DNA from: Anaerolineae bacterium UTCFX2
GTDB lineage: Bacteria; Chloroflexota; Anaerolineae; Anaerolineales; UBA4823
Direction: 5' to 3'
Length of the DNA: 64,000 nt
Assembly (NCBI GenBank): GCA_002050125.1
Contig: MWTA01000020.1
Location: 18,213-82,212, forward strand
Part shown: in pieces, positions 17,635 to 25,991 of the stretch
How the letters are laid out: each line of letters opens with the position of its first letter
Position numbering within the stretch: position 1 is the stretch's first letter
Made by a program: the position numbers and the translations under genes
The notes under the pieces: generated by a model
What the model saw: the letters and a program-made list of their open reading frames with translations, nothing else
What the model was told of the DNA's origin: nothing
Database searches by the model: none

Positions 17635-17670
17635 AAAAATCGCAGGCGCGCTTTCAGCCTGCGATTTTTT
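17635..17670. terminator. Bidirectional terminator
   Basis: A 13-bp perfect stem (17635-17647 with 17657-17669) is flanked by A5 and T6, so it can stop transcription from both converging genes. Confidence 0.9.
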
Positions 17671-17686
17671 CGTCCCAAGACTGCAT

Positions 17687-19360
17687 TTATAGAACCGAGA
17701 TCGACTGAGCCAGGTAGCGCCGGAAGGCGCGGTTATCGAAGTGGGTTTCCCAGGTGGAGCTGAACGTTGCCAGCAGGCGATGGCGCTCCGCATGGCGGGC
17801 TGCCATGTAATTGACGACCTCCTCGATGTTTTCCCGCTCCTGAATGGGCAGGCTTTCCTGCTGTTTCTCTGAAGTATCGATGAAATCGCGCAATATCTGG
17901 GTGGCAACCTGGGCGTCGTTGAGGTCGCCCAGGTGATCCTGAAGCTGCTTGATCGATTCGATCACTTCGAAGGCGCGCTTGCCCAGCACCTCGCGGAAAT
18001 ATTCGACCGTGTAGCGCAGTTTTTTAAATTCAATGCGCAGCGCGTGCAGCCGTTCGATCGGCGCATCTGGCAGCAACGGTCCGTAAGCCCGCACGGCTGC
18101 CATGCGCTGATAGATTAAGATCGGCGCAAGCTGACAAACCTGGTTGGCTGCCGGCTCATCCGCCGGCGCGGTTTTTGCGCCCGCCAAAGGCGTGTTCACA
18201 AAAACGTTGAAATTGCGCTTGAAACGGGCGTACTCAGCGCTGTCGAGATATTCCAGCATGTTGGCGCGCGCTGCCAGGCGCTGCTCACTCCAATGCTTGA
18301 GAAGCGGCTCCAGCCCATCATGCCTTTCGTCTGGCAGGCTTTCAATGTATTTCTGGGCTTTTTCCATAAAGACATCCAGATCGCGCACCGCGCCCAAGGC
18401 GCGGCCCGTGGCGCGCAGTCCGTTCAGATGGGGTTTCAGGGCGCGCTTTTCAAAGGCTTGCCCAAAGACCTCGAACGCGGCGCGCATGCGGCGGGTCGCG
18501 ACGCGCATGTCATGCAGCGCCTCGATATCCTCACCCAGGCGCGTGCCGGCTTCATGGCGGAGCATCTGGGCGAAATGGTAACGCATCACTTTGCGCCCCG
18601 CTTCGGAGAGCGGCTCGCCGCGCAGGATCCCGGTTTTTTCGGCTGGCTCGGGATAGGGCATCAGCCAGAGCGCGGCTTCCTGCGGATCGAGCACTTCGAT
18701 GGGCAGGTAGCCGATTTGAGCCCAAACACCGGCGTCCTGGCGCGCGGCTGCGGCATCGACGGCGGCGGCGGGTCCATCCACGATCACCCAGACCCCATCC
18801 TGAGCAAGCTCGCTGTTCCGGATGAAGGTTTCACCGCTGCGAGATTCATCCAGGGCTGCGGAAATGCGCAGCAAGGCGGCTAACGTCAGCGCTTCACGCT
18901 GCTGCTGGGGATCAAGTGCGAGGTCGGTGAAATTCTTGCGCTTGAATTTTCCTTGCTGGGTGGCGATGACGGCAGCCAGCACCTTCTGCGATTCAAGGTC
19001 GTCCACATCTCCGACATAAAATTGCACATATTCGAGCGCTGCCAGGTGCGGTTTTTTTGCGGCAGCGAGGCGCGGCGCCCCGCAGTGCAGGACGGCTATT
19101 TGCAGCAGGTCGCAGCTTTCTTCCGGCAAAGCGTGCAGGGGGCGGGTGACTTCAAAGAGCTCGCGGGCGGTTTTCTGGATGTGTATGGCTCTCCGGCGGT
19201 CTTCTTCCGTTAGCTCGCGGATTTTCACCCGCGGCGAGGCTGGATCCGGATTCATCGCATCGTTATCCACTAAATCGGAAGATAAATGACCTGCAGGCTG
19301 TGAAACGCGGGCGGGCTCGTCCTCTGGCGGCTGAGCAGCATCTTCGGGCTTCAAGGTCAT
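17687..19360 (-). CDS. Ppx-like domain fused to a CHAD domain
   Basis: A 557-residue protein. Residues about 50-240 resemble the C-terminal HD-like helical domain of Ppx/GppA (for example LAALLRISAALDESRSG) but without an obvious catalytic HD set. Residues about 270-540 form a CHAD domain, an alpha-helical bundle of conserved basic residues (HDMRVATRRMRAAFEVF, RDLDVFMEKAQ, HALRIEFKKLRYTVEYF, LQDHLGDLNDAQVA). CHAD domains bind polyphosphate. ATG 19360 overlaps the ppk1 stop (TAATG), so the two are coupled. A role in binding or localising the polyP made by Ppk1 is inferred. Confidence 0.88.
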   Translation of the reverse strand: MTLKPEDAAQPPEDEPARVSQPAGHLSSDLVDNDAMNPDPASPRVKIRELTEEDRRRAIHIQKTARELFEVTRPLHALPEESCDLLQIAVLHCGAPRLAAAKKPHLAALEYVQFYVGDVDDLESQKVLAAVIATQQGKFKRKNFTDLALDPQQQREALTLAALLRISAALDESRSGETFIRNSELAQDGVWVIVDGPAAAVDAAAARQDAGVWAQIGYLPIEVLDPQEAALWLMPYPEPAEKTGILRGEPLSEAGRKVMRYHFAQMLRHEAGTRLGEDIEALHDMRVATRRMRAAFEVFGQAFEKRALKPHLNGLRATGRALGAVRDLDVFMEKAQKYIESLPDERHDGLEPLLKHWSEQRLAARANMLEYLDSAEYARFKRNFNVFVNTPLAGAKTAPADEPAANQVCQLAPILIYQRMAAVRAYGPLLPDAPIERLHALRIEFKKLRYTVEYFREVLGKRAFEVIESIKQLQDHLGDLNDAQVATQILRDFIDTSEKQQESLPIQERENIEEVVNYMAARHAERHRLLATFSSTWETHFDNRAFRRYLAQSISVL

Positions 19361-21519
19361 TATATTTTTCTCCGTTGGTGAAGCTGAATCATCCAATCCT
19401 GGACATCCAAAGGCGCTTCTTCGGGACCCGGTTGCAGCATGTGGTAGACGCCGTCCGTGTCTAAGATGCGCGCCTTTTCATTCGCGTGTAGATATAAATC
19501 TAATACATCGTTGCGCAGGTAGTGAATGATGCGCTTATCGTGGACCGGGAAAAGCACCTCGACGCGCCAGTTGATGTTGCGCGGCATCAGGTCGGCGCTG
19601 CCCAGATAAATTTGCTCGTTGTTACCGTTGCAGAAATAATAGATACGGCTGTGCTCCAGGAAGCGACCCACCACGCTCACCACGCGGATGTTCTCGCTGA
19701 CGCCTGGAATGCTAGGGCGCAGGCAGCAGATGCCGCGCACAATCAGGTCTACTTTGACGCCAGCTTGAGATGCAGCATAGAGTTTGCGGATCATGCGCGG
19801 ATCGACCAGGGCGTTCATTTTGAAGATCAGGTGACCTTCCTTGCCGCGTTTCGCATGCTCGATCTCGCGGTCGATCAGGCGCTCCATGCCAGAGCGCAGG
19901 TTGACGGGCGCCACCAGGAGCTGCCGATAGTCGCGCTTGGTGGAATAGCCGGTCAGGTAGTTGAACAAATCGGTTGCGTCGGCGCCAAGTTCTTCGTCGC
20001 AGGTGAACATTCCGATGTCTTCATAGAGCAGGGCGGTGATGGCGTTGTAGTTCCCGGTTGCCAGGTGCAAGTAGCGCCGGATATGATCGGCTTCCTTGCG
20101 CACGACCAAGGCGATTTTGGAGTGAGTCTTGAGACCAAGCAGACCGTAAATTACGTGTACGCCTTCTTTTTCCAGCGTCTTAGCCCAGGAGATATTGCTT
20201 TCCTCGTCGAAGCGGGCTTTCAGCTCGACCAGCACGGCGACTTCTTTGCCGTTCTGGCGAGCTTCGAGCAGCGATTGCACGATGGGCGAATTGCGCCCAA
20301 CCCGATACAGCGTTTGCTTAATTGCCAGCACATCTGGGTCGTACGCAGCCTGCTGCAAGAAATCCACCACCGGCTTGAATGAGTCGTAGGGGTGGTGGAC
20401 CAAAATATCTCCGCTGCGAATGGCGGTAAAGATGCTCGCGTCGCGATAGTCGATCTTGAGCGGTTCGGGGATCGTAGGACGAAAGGGGATATCTTTCAGG
20501 TCCGGGCGTTCGATCTTGTAGACGCTCATCAGGTCGCTGAGCCCGAGTGGAAAGTTGGGGGTGTAAACGTCGCGTGGATCAACTTCCAGGTTTTCGATCA
20601 AAATCTCCCTTAGGCGGGCGGGCATTTCTTCATGGATAGAAAGGCGCGTCACCGAACCGAACTGGCGCAGGCGCACGCTCTGCTCCATGGTTTCCAGCAA
20701 GTCCGCGGCTTCCAGTTCCTGGATCACCATATCGGCGTCGCGTGTGACCCGAAAAGGATGGACGGAGACGATCTCCATTCCGGGGAACAGTTTATCCAGG
20801 TTGGCGGCGGTAACCTGCTCCAACCACACAAAGTAATGGCTTTGGGGAGGTGTGCCGTCTTTACGAGTGCCCCCTGAGGAGGGCTTAAGCGGCACCAGGC
20901 GCGGCAGCTTATTGGTTGGAACCTTGATGCGGGCAAAGCGCTCGAGGCCGTTCTGATCGAGCAGCGCCACAGCCAGGTTGAGACTCAAATTCGAGATGTG
21001 CGGGAACGGATGACCGGGATCCACCGCCAGGGGCGTGACCACTTTAGAGACAATCTCTTCGAAGTAGTTGTCGGCAGATTCGCGCTGGCGCGGGGTCAGG
21101 TTGTCGTAATCGAGGATTTGTATGCCAGCCTTGCTCAACAGAGGCTGAAGTTCTTCACGGAAGAGCTGCCGTCCCTGCGCCATCAACGCGGCAGCCACTT
21201 TGCGTATCTCGGCGAGCGCTACCGAAGGCGGGGTGCCGTCTGCGGGCAGGTCGATCACGCCAGCCGCAATCTGTTTCTTGAGCCCCACCACCCGGACCAT
21301 AAAAAACTCATCCAGGTTAGAGCCCACGATTGACAGGAATTTCACCCGCTCCAGCAGCGGGTTGCGCGGGTCCTGCGCTTCTTCCAGCACCCGGCGATGA
21401 AATTCAAGCAGGCTCAGTTCCCGGTTGAAATACAGTTTTGGATCATGCAGGTCGATTTGCTCGTCTTCAGCATGTTCGTCATCGGCGAGAACGTCTGTTG
21501 GGCGGTAAATGTCCGTCAT
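19360..21519 (-). CDS. ppk1: Polyphosphate kinase 1
   Basis: A 719-residue PPK1 that makes polyphosphate from ATP, reversibly. Seen are the N-terminal YFNRELSLLEFHRRVLEEA, SNLDEFFMVRVVGLK, DILVHHPYDSF, the substrate-site AIKQTLYRVGRNSPIV, the catalytic histidine region GLKTHSKIALVVRKE, and LHLATGNYN. Full-length for the family. Two PPK2 genes lie upstream on the same strand and a CHAD protein downstream, which makes this a polyphosphate gene cluster. Confidence 0.97.
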   Translation of the reverse strand: MTDIYRPTDVLADDEHAEDEQIDLHDPKLYFNRELSLLEFHRRVLEEAQDPRNPLLERVKFLSIVGSNLDEFFMVRVVGLKKQIAAGVIDLPADGTPPSVALAEIRKVAAALMAQGRQLFREELQPLLSKAGIQILDYDNLTPRQRESADNYFEEIVSKVVTPLAVDPGHPFPHISNLSLNLAVALLDQNGLERFARIKVPTNKLPRLVPLKPSSGGTRKDGTPPQSHYFVWLEQVTAANLDKLFPGMEIVSVHPFRVTRDADMVIQELEAADLLETMEQSVRLRQFGSVTRLSIHEEMPARLREILIENLEVDPRDVYTPNFPLGLSDLMSVYKIERPDLKDIPFRPTIPEPLKIDYRDASIFTAIRSGDILVHHPYDSFKPVVDFLQQAAYDPDVLAIKQTLYRVGRNSPIVQSLLEARQNGKEVAVLVELKARFDEESNISWAKTLEKEGVHVIYGLLGLKTHSKIALVVRKEADHIRRYLHLATGNYNAITALLYEDIGMFTCDEELGADATDLFNYLTGYSTKRDYRQLLVAPVNLRSGMERLIDREIEHAKRGKEGHLIFKMNALVDPRMIRKLYAASQAGVKVDLIVRGICCLRPSIPGVSENIRVVSVVGRFLEHSRIYYFCNGNNEQIYLGSADLMPRNINWRVEVLFPVHDKRIIHYLRNDVLDLYLHANEKARILDTDGVYHMLQPGPEEAPLDVQDWMIQLHQRRKI

Positions 21520-21552
21520 TTCTGCTCCGGTATCGCGCAGGCGCGAATTGTC

Positions 21553-22314
21553 TCAAGCTTTCTTCTTTTTCTTGGTCTCTTTATCGTAATCAACGGCGTA
21601 AGGGTCATAATTCAGTTCCTGGCTGAGCTTCTCGACCAGGGTGCGCAGAATTTTAATGCGCGCGTAGAGTTTTGAGTTGCCTTCGACGATCGTCCAGGGG
21701 GCGGAGATGGTGCTGGTCTTGACCAGCATATCGTTCACGGCTTCTTCATACTGATCCCATTTGTCGCGGTTGCGCCAGTCTTCATCGGTGAGCTTCCAGG
21801 AGCGCAGCTTGTCGTTGGCGCGCGATTCGAAGCGGCGCAACTGTTCTTCCCGATCGATATGCAGCCAGAACTTGAACAGGACCGTCCCAAAATCGACCAA
21901 CTGCCGCTCGAAGTAATTGATCTCGCGGTAGGCGCGCTTCCACTCCGTTTCACTGGCAAAACCCTCGACTCGCTCGACCATCGCGCGGCCATACCAACTA
22001 CGGTCGAAGATGGCGATCTGTCCAGCCTCGGGCAGGCGCGTCCAGAAGCGCCACAGGTAGTGGTGGGTGGCTTCGTCGCCTTTTGGCGCGGCGGTGGTTA
22101 GCACCATAAAACCGCGTGGGTCCAGCTTTTCGGTGATCCGGCGGATGGCGCCGCCTTTGCCAGCCGCGTCCCAGCCTTCAAACAGGATGATGACGGGTTT
22201 CTGCTGAACGTAGACCTGGTAGGCAAGCCGAAACAGCGCCACCTGATGATAGATGAGCAGCCGGTCGTATTCCTCCTGGCTGAGCGTGAGTGATAGATCG
22301 ATCGTATTGAGCAT
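21553..22314 (-). CDS. Polyphosphate kinase 2 family protein
   Basis: A 253-residue single-domain PPK2, which uses polyP to phosphorylate nucleotides or the reverse. Walker A FEGWDAAGKGGAIRR is at residues about 46-59, Walker B FDRSWYGRAMVERVEGF near 135, and a lid around WKRAYREINYFERQL. It ends in a Lys-rich tail (ETKKKKKA). Class (NMP or NDP specific) cannot be fixed from this view. It is separated by only 4 bp from the second PPK2 gene. Confidence 0.93.
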   Translation of the reverse strand: MLNTIDLSLTLSQEEYDRLLIYHQVALFRLAYQVYVQQKPVIILFEGWDAAGKGGAIRRITEKLDPRGFMVLTTAAPKGDEATHHYLWRFWTRLPEAGQIAIFDRSWYGRAMVERVEGFASETEWKRAYREINYFERQLVDFGTVLFKFWLHIDREEQLRRFESRANDKLRSWKLTDEDWRNRDKWDQYEEAVNDMLVKTSTISAPWTIVEGNSKLYARIKILRTLVEKLSQELNYDPYAVDYDKETKKKKKA

Positions 22315-22318
22315 GGTT

Positions 22319-23176
22319 CTATTGCCCGCGTCCCCCTTCCGTGTTTAGTTTTTCTCGGGACAGCACCTCGAACACATCCTCTTCATCGAGTTCGGAAGAT
22401 TCGTCCGCATCAGGCGCCCCGTCTGCTTCGGAATCGAACTCCAATGCATCTGGCAGCGCAAGAGGCTGCCAACCCATGCGTTCTTCGAGGCTGTTAATGA
22501 TCGTGCGGTAGATCTTTATCCAGGTGAAGCGCCGGTCCGTCGCCTCGACGATCGTCCAGGGCGCCCATTCCGCTTCAGTGCGTTCGAAGGCTTCCTCATA
22601 GGCGATGAACCAATCTTCATAGCGGCGGTGATGTTCCCAGTCCTCAGGGGTGACGTGCCAGGCTTGCAGCGGATCTTTGGCAAGTTTATTGAAACGCCGC
22701 TTCTGCTCCTGTTTATCGATGTGCAGGAAGAATTTGACGATCAGATGACCGTCGTCGGCGAGGGTTCGCTCAAAATCGACGATGTCGCGGTAGCCCCGGC
22801 GCCAGTCGCTTTCGGGGACGAGTTTCTCCACCCGTTCGACCAGCACGCGGCCGTACCAGGAACGATCAAAGATAGCCCATTCGCCGCGGGCGGGCAATTT
22901 CAGCCAGAAGCGCCACAGCCAGGGGCGTTTCTTTTCATAGGTGCGGGCGGCGCGGATTGGATAGAGTTTGTAACCGCGCGGGTCGAGCGGGCTGGTGAGT
23001 TTTTGGATCGAGGTGCCCTTGCCCGCTGCGTCCCAGCCCTCGAACAGAATCACCACCGGGATCTTTTCATCCCAGGAGGCTTTCTGCAAGCTGTACAGGC
23101 GTTCGGTCAGGATGGGCGCCATGTGTTTGTAGGCTTTCTTGCTGATTTTTTGATCCAGGTTCAGCTTTTCCAGCAT
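22319..23176 (-). CDS. Second polyphosphate kinase 2 family protein, acidic tail
   Basis: A 285-residue PPK2 paralogue of its neighbour: FEGWDAAGKGTSIQKL, FDRSWYGRVLVERVEKL and WRRGYRDIVDFERTL. After the catalytic domain it carries an acidic C-terminal extension rich in Asp/Glu (about residues 245-275) that the neighbour lacks; the neighbour instead ends in Lys. ATG 23176 follows an AAAGGA site. It is divergent from the CRP/FNR gene, with 84 bp between starts. Confidence 0.92.
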   Translation of the reverse strand: MLEKLNLDQKISKKAYKHMAPILTERLYSLQKASWDEKIPVVILFEGWDAAGKGTSIQKLTSPLDPRGYKLYPIRAARTYEKKRPWLWRFWLKLPARGEWAIFDRSWYGRVLVERVEKLVPESDWRRGYRDIVDFERTLADDGHLIVKFFLHIDKQEQKRRFNKLAKDPLQAWHVTPEDWEHHRRYEDWFIAYEEAFERTEAEWAPWTIVEATDRRFTWIKIYRTIINSLEERMGWQPLALPDALEFDSEADGAPDADESSELDEEDVFEVLSREKLNTEGGRGQ

Positions 23177-23248
23177 GGCGGGTGTTCCTTTCTCGAATCC
23201 GAGAGGAAAGAGATGAAATCTGATCCTCTTTGCCAAATGAACTTTTAT

Positions 23249-23254
23249 TATAAT
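23249..23254 (+). promoter_or_regulatory. -10 element giving a leaderless CRP/FNR mRNA
   Basis: A perfect TATAAT lies exactly 6 nt before the ATG at 23261, so the mRNA should begin with the start codon. Confidence 0.55.
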
Positions 23255-23260
23255 ATGGTT

Positions 23261-23950
23261 ATGCAAAAGATCGCGGCGAGTCGGGCAGAGAAGCTGGCGG
23301 TGCTCAGGGGGGATCCTTATTTTTCTAACTTGGATGAGGGAGTGTTGGGCGATCTGGCGCAGAGGACAACGCTGCGCCGGTATCAACCGGATGAAATCGT
23401 GTGCTGGCAGGGCGAAGTCTGCGAGGGGCTGTTCATCCTCCAGCAGGGATCGGTCAAGCTGTTTAAGCTCTCCCCCAAAGGGCGCGAGTTGATCATCCGG
23501 GTGCTGCAGGCTGGCGCGACTTTTAACGAGGTGCCGGTCTTCGATCATGGGCAGAACCCGATCAACGTGGCGGCGCTGGAGGAATGTCAGATCTGGCTGG
23601 TTGAGGCGCAGATCATCCGACGCTGCATGGAAGAGAACCCCCAGATGGCGCAAGCCGTGATCCAGAACCTGACCGAGAACTTGCGCACGCTGGTCGGGAT
23701 CGTGGAAGAGTTGTCGTTCTATCAGGTCACCAACCGGCTGGCGCGCTTGATCGGGCGCATGACGCCAGAGCAGCTCGAAGAGCGCATCACCCAGGACCAG
23801 TTAGCAGCGCGCCTCGGGACGGTGCGCGAGGTGGCGGCGCGCAGCCTGCGCGAGTTGGAGCGCAGCGGGGCAATCCGGGTGGCGCAGCGCAGGATCCAGG
23901 TGGTGGACACGGCGATCCTGGACGAATGGGCGGAAACCGCGGATCTCTGA
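23261..23950 (+). CDS. CRP/FNR-family transcriptional regulator
   Basis: A 229-residue regulator with an N-terminal cNMP-binding beta-roll (YQPDEIVCWQGEVCEGLFILQQGSVKLFKL), a dimerisation helix and a C-terminal winged helix (ITQDQLAARLGTVREVAARSLRELERSGAI). There is no N-terminal Cys cluster of the FNR type, so direct oxygen sensing through Fe-S is unlikely. The recognition helix TVREVAARSLRELE is of the CRP type, compatible with TGTGA half-sites, two perfect pairs of which occur in this window (upstream of nrfH and of the GltD-like gene). The start is set by the TATAAT; in-frame ATGs at 23213 and 23255 lie at or before the promoter. Confidence 0.9.
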   Translation: MQKIAASRAEKLAVLRGDPYFSNLDEGVLGDLAQRTTLRRYQPDEIVCWQGEVCEGLFILQQGSVKLFKLSPKGRELIIRVLQAGATFNEVPVFDHGQNPINVAALEECQIWLVEAQIIRRCMEENPQMAQAVIQNLTENLRTLVGIVEELSFYQVTNRLARLIGRMTPEQLEERITQDQLAARLGTVREVAARSLRELERSGAIRVAQRRIQVVDTAILDEWAETADL

Positions 23951-24014
23951 GAAACCCTGCAGTTCGCGTCGCTGACGCCCAGTTCACGGGCAAAGGTTTG
24001 GCGTAAAAGTAAAA

Positions 24015-24046
24015 ACTCCCTGACCGGACGGTTCAGGGAGTTTCCT
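24015..24046. terminator. Terminator between CRP/FNR gene and nrfA
   Basis: A 9-bp stem ACTCCCTGA (24015-24023) with TCAGGGAGT (24033-24041). The minus-strand reading is followed by TTTTT, suited to nrfA; the plus strand has TTT. Confidence 0.8.
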
Positions 24047-24062
24047 GAACGAGGTATAACCG

Positions 24063-25382
24063 CTAAGGGGTTTTGGCTAAAATGCTCGTATCTCCGGCAG
24101 CTTGCACTGCCAAAAGTTGTGCCTGACGCGCCAGGTCGGTCGATTTGCCCAGGATGCGCAGCGCCTCTTGCGGGTTGTGGAAGCCCATGCTGTTTTCGGC
24201 TGCGATGAAGTCCCACATCATCTGAGCTTGGCGATGGAGCGTGCGGGCTTCGTCGAGTTTGGCTTCATCAACGCCGGGCATGGCAGCCGCGGCTTTGAGG
24301 GCGTTGATGGCATCGATCAGGGCGTCCTCAGCCGCCAGCATGCGCTCGTTGACCTGAGCCTGGATCGTGGCGACCCGCCCGACCACAAGCGGCACATCGG
24401 TATGACACTGCCCGCAAGCTGCATCGGGGGCGAGCAGCGGGCTGTGGACGTTGTGGCTCGAGAACTTGGCTGCGCCGTCGCGCGTATAGGGCATATGGCA
24501 GTCGGCGCAGGCGACGCCAGCCTTGTAGTGCGTGCTGTCGGCGGTGAAGAGTTCGTACTCGGGGTGCTGGGCTTTGAGCATCGGCGTGCCGGTCCCGGGA
24601 TATTCCCAATCTTTAAACCCCGATTCTTCATAGTAGTCAACGATCTCCTCGATCTTGGTGCCTTTTTCCCATGGGTATGTCAGGTATTTGCCTTCCCCGG
24701 CGAAATAGTATTCCACGTGACAGTTGGCGCATACCACGGTGCGCATTTCCTGGCGGGTGAACGTGCGCCAGTCCTTGCCCCGAGCCTGAAGAGCCTCCTC
24801 TAAAGCCGGGTTGGTGACCACCAGATTCATTGTGTTAGCCTCATGGCAGTTGGCGCAGCCGATTGGCTGCTCGATCAGCTTTCCTAACTCACTGAAGGGA
24901 GTGCTGTCGAATTTCGCCATACCCATCTCTGACCACAGCTTTGGATTGTTAGAAGACTTACAGGAATAGCAGGTGCCGGCGGTGGTTTCGTTGACGCGCT
25001 TGGTTGCGCGTACGTCGATCAGAGCGTTCATATGACCGCGCTCTTCGTTGTAATCTATGCTGAAAGGATAGCCGGCAAACAAGGTAACCAGACGTGGATC
25101 TGCTTCGAGCTTCGAGATCGGGGCAGAGCCTCCGAATGTGGTCGGGCTGTTGTTATCCTTGGTCTTGAGCAGCGTTGAGAACTGGTTGGGGAAGTTAATG
25201 CCCCAGTTTTGCGAATCGGGGTCGAGCGGCTCGATCTCGCGGATGGGGGCAACCCCGCGCTCGGGCTGGGGCTGGTTCTTAAGGAAGAGCAATATTCCAA
25301 TCAGCGCGGCAGCCAGGATCACGATGATGCCTGCCAGGATCCAGATCGTGAAAGATGGGCGTTTTCTTGCCTCAACAGTCAT
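24063..25382 (-). CDS. nrfA: Cytochrome c nitrite reductase, catalytic subunit
   Basis: A 439-residue pentaheme NrfA that reduces nitrite to ammonium with six electrons. An N-terminal signal-anchor (WILAGIIVILAAALIGILLF) precedes the catalytic heme site CYSCK, with Lys in place of His as in classical NrfA, and four CxxCH sites (CANCH, CANCH, CADCH, CGQCH). The gene overlaps nrfH by four bases. Electrons would come from the quinone pool through NrfH. The CRP-type site upstream of nrfH suggests regulated expression. Confidence 0.96.
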   Translation of the reverse strand: MTVEARKRPSFTIWILAGIIVILAAALIGILLFLKNQPQPERGVAPIREIEPLDPDSQNWGINFPNQFSTLLKTKDNNSPTTFGGSAPISKLEADPRLVTLFAGYPFSIDYNEERGHMNALIDVRATKRVNETTAGTCYSCKSSNNPKLWSEMGMAKFDSTPFSELGKLIEQPIGCANCHEANTMNLVVTNPALEEALQARGKDWRTFTRQEMRTVVCANCHVEYYFAGEGKYLTYPWEKGTKIEEIVDYYEESGFKDWEYPGTGTPMLKAQHPEYELFTADSTHYKAGVACADCHMPYTRDGAAKFSSHNVHSPLLAPDAACGQCHTDVPLVVGRVATIQAQVNERMLAAEDALIDAINALKAAAAMPGVDEAKLDEARTLHRQAQMMWDFIAAENSMGFHNPQEALRILGKSTDLARQAQLLAVQAAGDTSILAKTP

Positions 25383-25867
25383 TGGTTTTCCTCCGTGTGC
25401 TTATAGGGAAGGATCGAAATGCCGCGCTCGCCGTGGGCGGAGGCGCGGTGGCAGTCGAAACAGTAGCGTTCTTTTTCCCCTGCAACGTAGCCTATGTCCC
25501 AATCTAGGTTGTCAATTGTGGCAGCGTGGCAGCGGGTGCAGTTTTTCTGAACGGTGCGGCGCGAGGTTTCTTTAGCCCGAATAGCGGGCGGAATGTCTCC
25601 CAGGATGAAGGCGGAGACATGGTGGTAGCCGGATTGGGCTTTGACCAGGTACTTTGGGATCAGCGCGTGTGGGGTGTGGCAGTCGTTGCAGGTTGCCCAT
25701 TCGCTGTGACCACTGTGGTACCAGCCCTCGTAGGCGTAGTCCATTACATGACAGTTGTTGCAGGTCGAGGGGTTATCGCCCAGGTAAGCGGTGAAATCTG
25801 TAGCGTAGAGCCCCACAACCGCAGCCGCCAAGACCGCAACCACTCCGATCAGCAGCGCAAATTTCAT
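25379..25867 (-). CDS. nrfH: Cytochrome c nitrite reductase, NrfH quinol-oxidising subunit
   Basis: A 162-residue membrane-anchored tetraheme cytochrome of the NapC/NirT family. One N-terminal membrane helix (ALLIGVVAVLAAAVVGLYA) precedes four CxxCH motifs (CNNCH, CNDCH, CTRCH, CFDCH). It oxidises quinol and feeds NrfA. ATG 25867 has an AGGAG site 7 nt upstream. It is the first gene of the nrfHA operon. Confidence 0.95.
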   Translation of the reverse strand: MKFALLIGVVAVLAAAVVGLYATDFTAYLGDNPSTCNNCHVMDYAYEGWYHSGHSEWATCNDCHTPHALIPKYLVKAQSGYHHVSAFILGDIPPAIRAKETSRRTVQKNCTRCHAATIDNLDWDIGYVAGEKERYCFDCHRASAHGERGISILPYKHTEENQ

Positions 25868-25916
25868 GACATCTCTCCTGGCGTTTTGAATATCATATTA
25901 GACCGCCGTGAGAGCT

Positions 25917-25959
25917 ATTCTACGTGGTTCGCGAAGGTTAATCTGTGACTTTTATCACA
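25917..25959 (-). promoter_or_regulatory. CRP-type operator and promoter of nrfHA
   Basis: TGTGA-N6-TCACA (25944-25959) is a perfect CRP-type palindrome. On the minus strand a TAGAAT -10 at 25922-25917 places the start near 25910, so the operator centre is at about -41.5, the class II activator position. The site therefore looks like an activator site for a CRP/FNR protein. Confidence 0.7.
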
Positions 25960-25991
25960 AGTGATCCAGCGACTTCGATCTCCTTTGTCTG

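Noticed and set aside
19522..20382. 286-residue plus-strand frame inside ppk1
   Set aside because: It lies entirely within a well-conserved gene on the other strand and has no family features.
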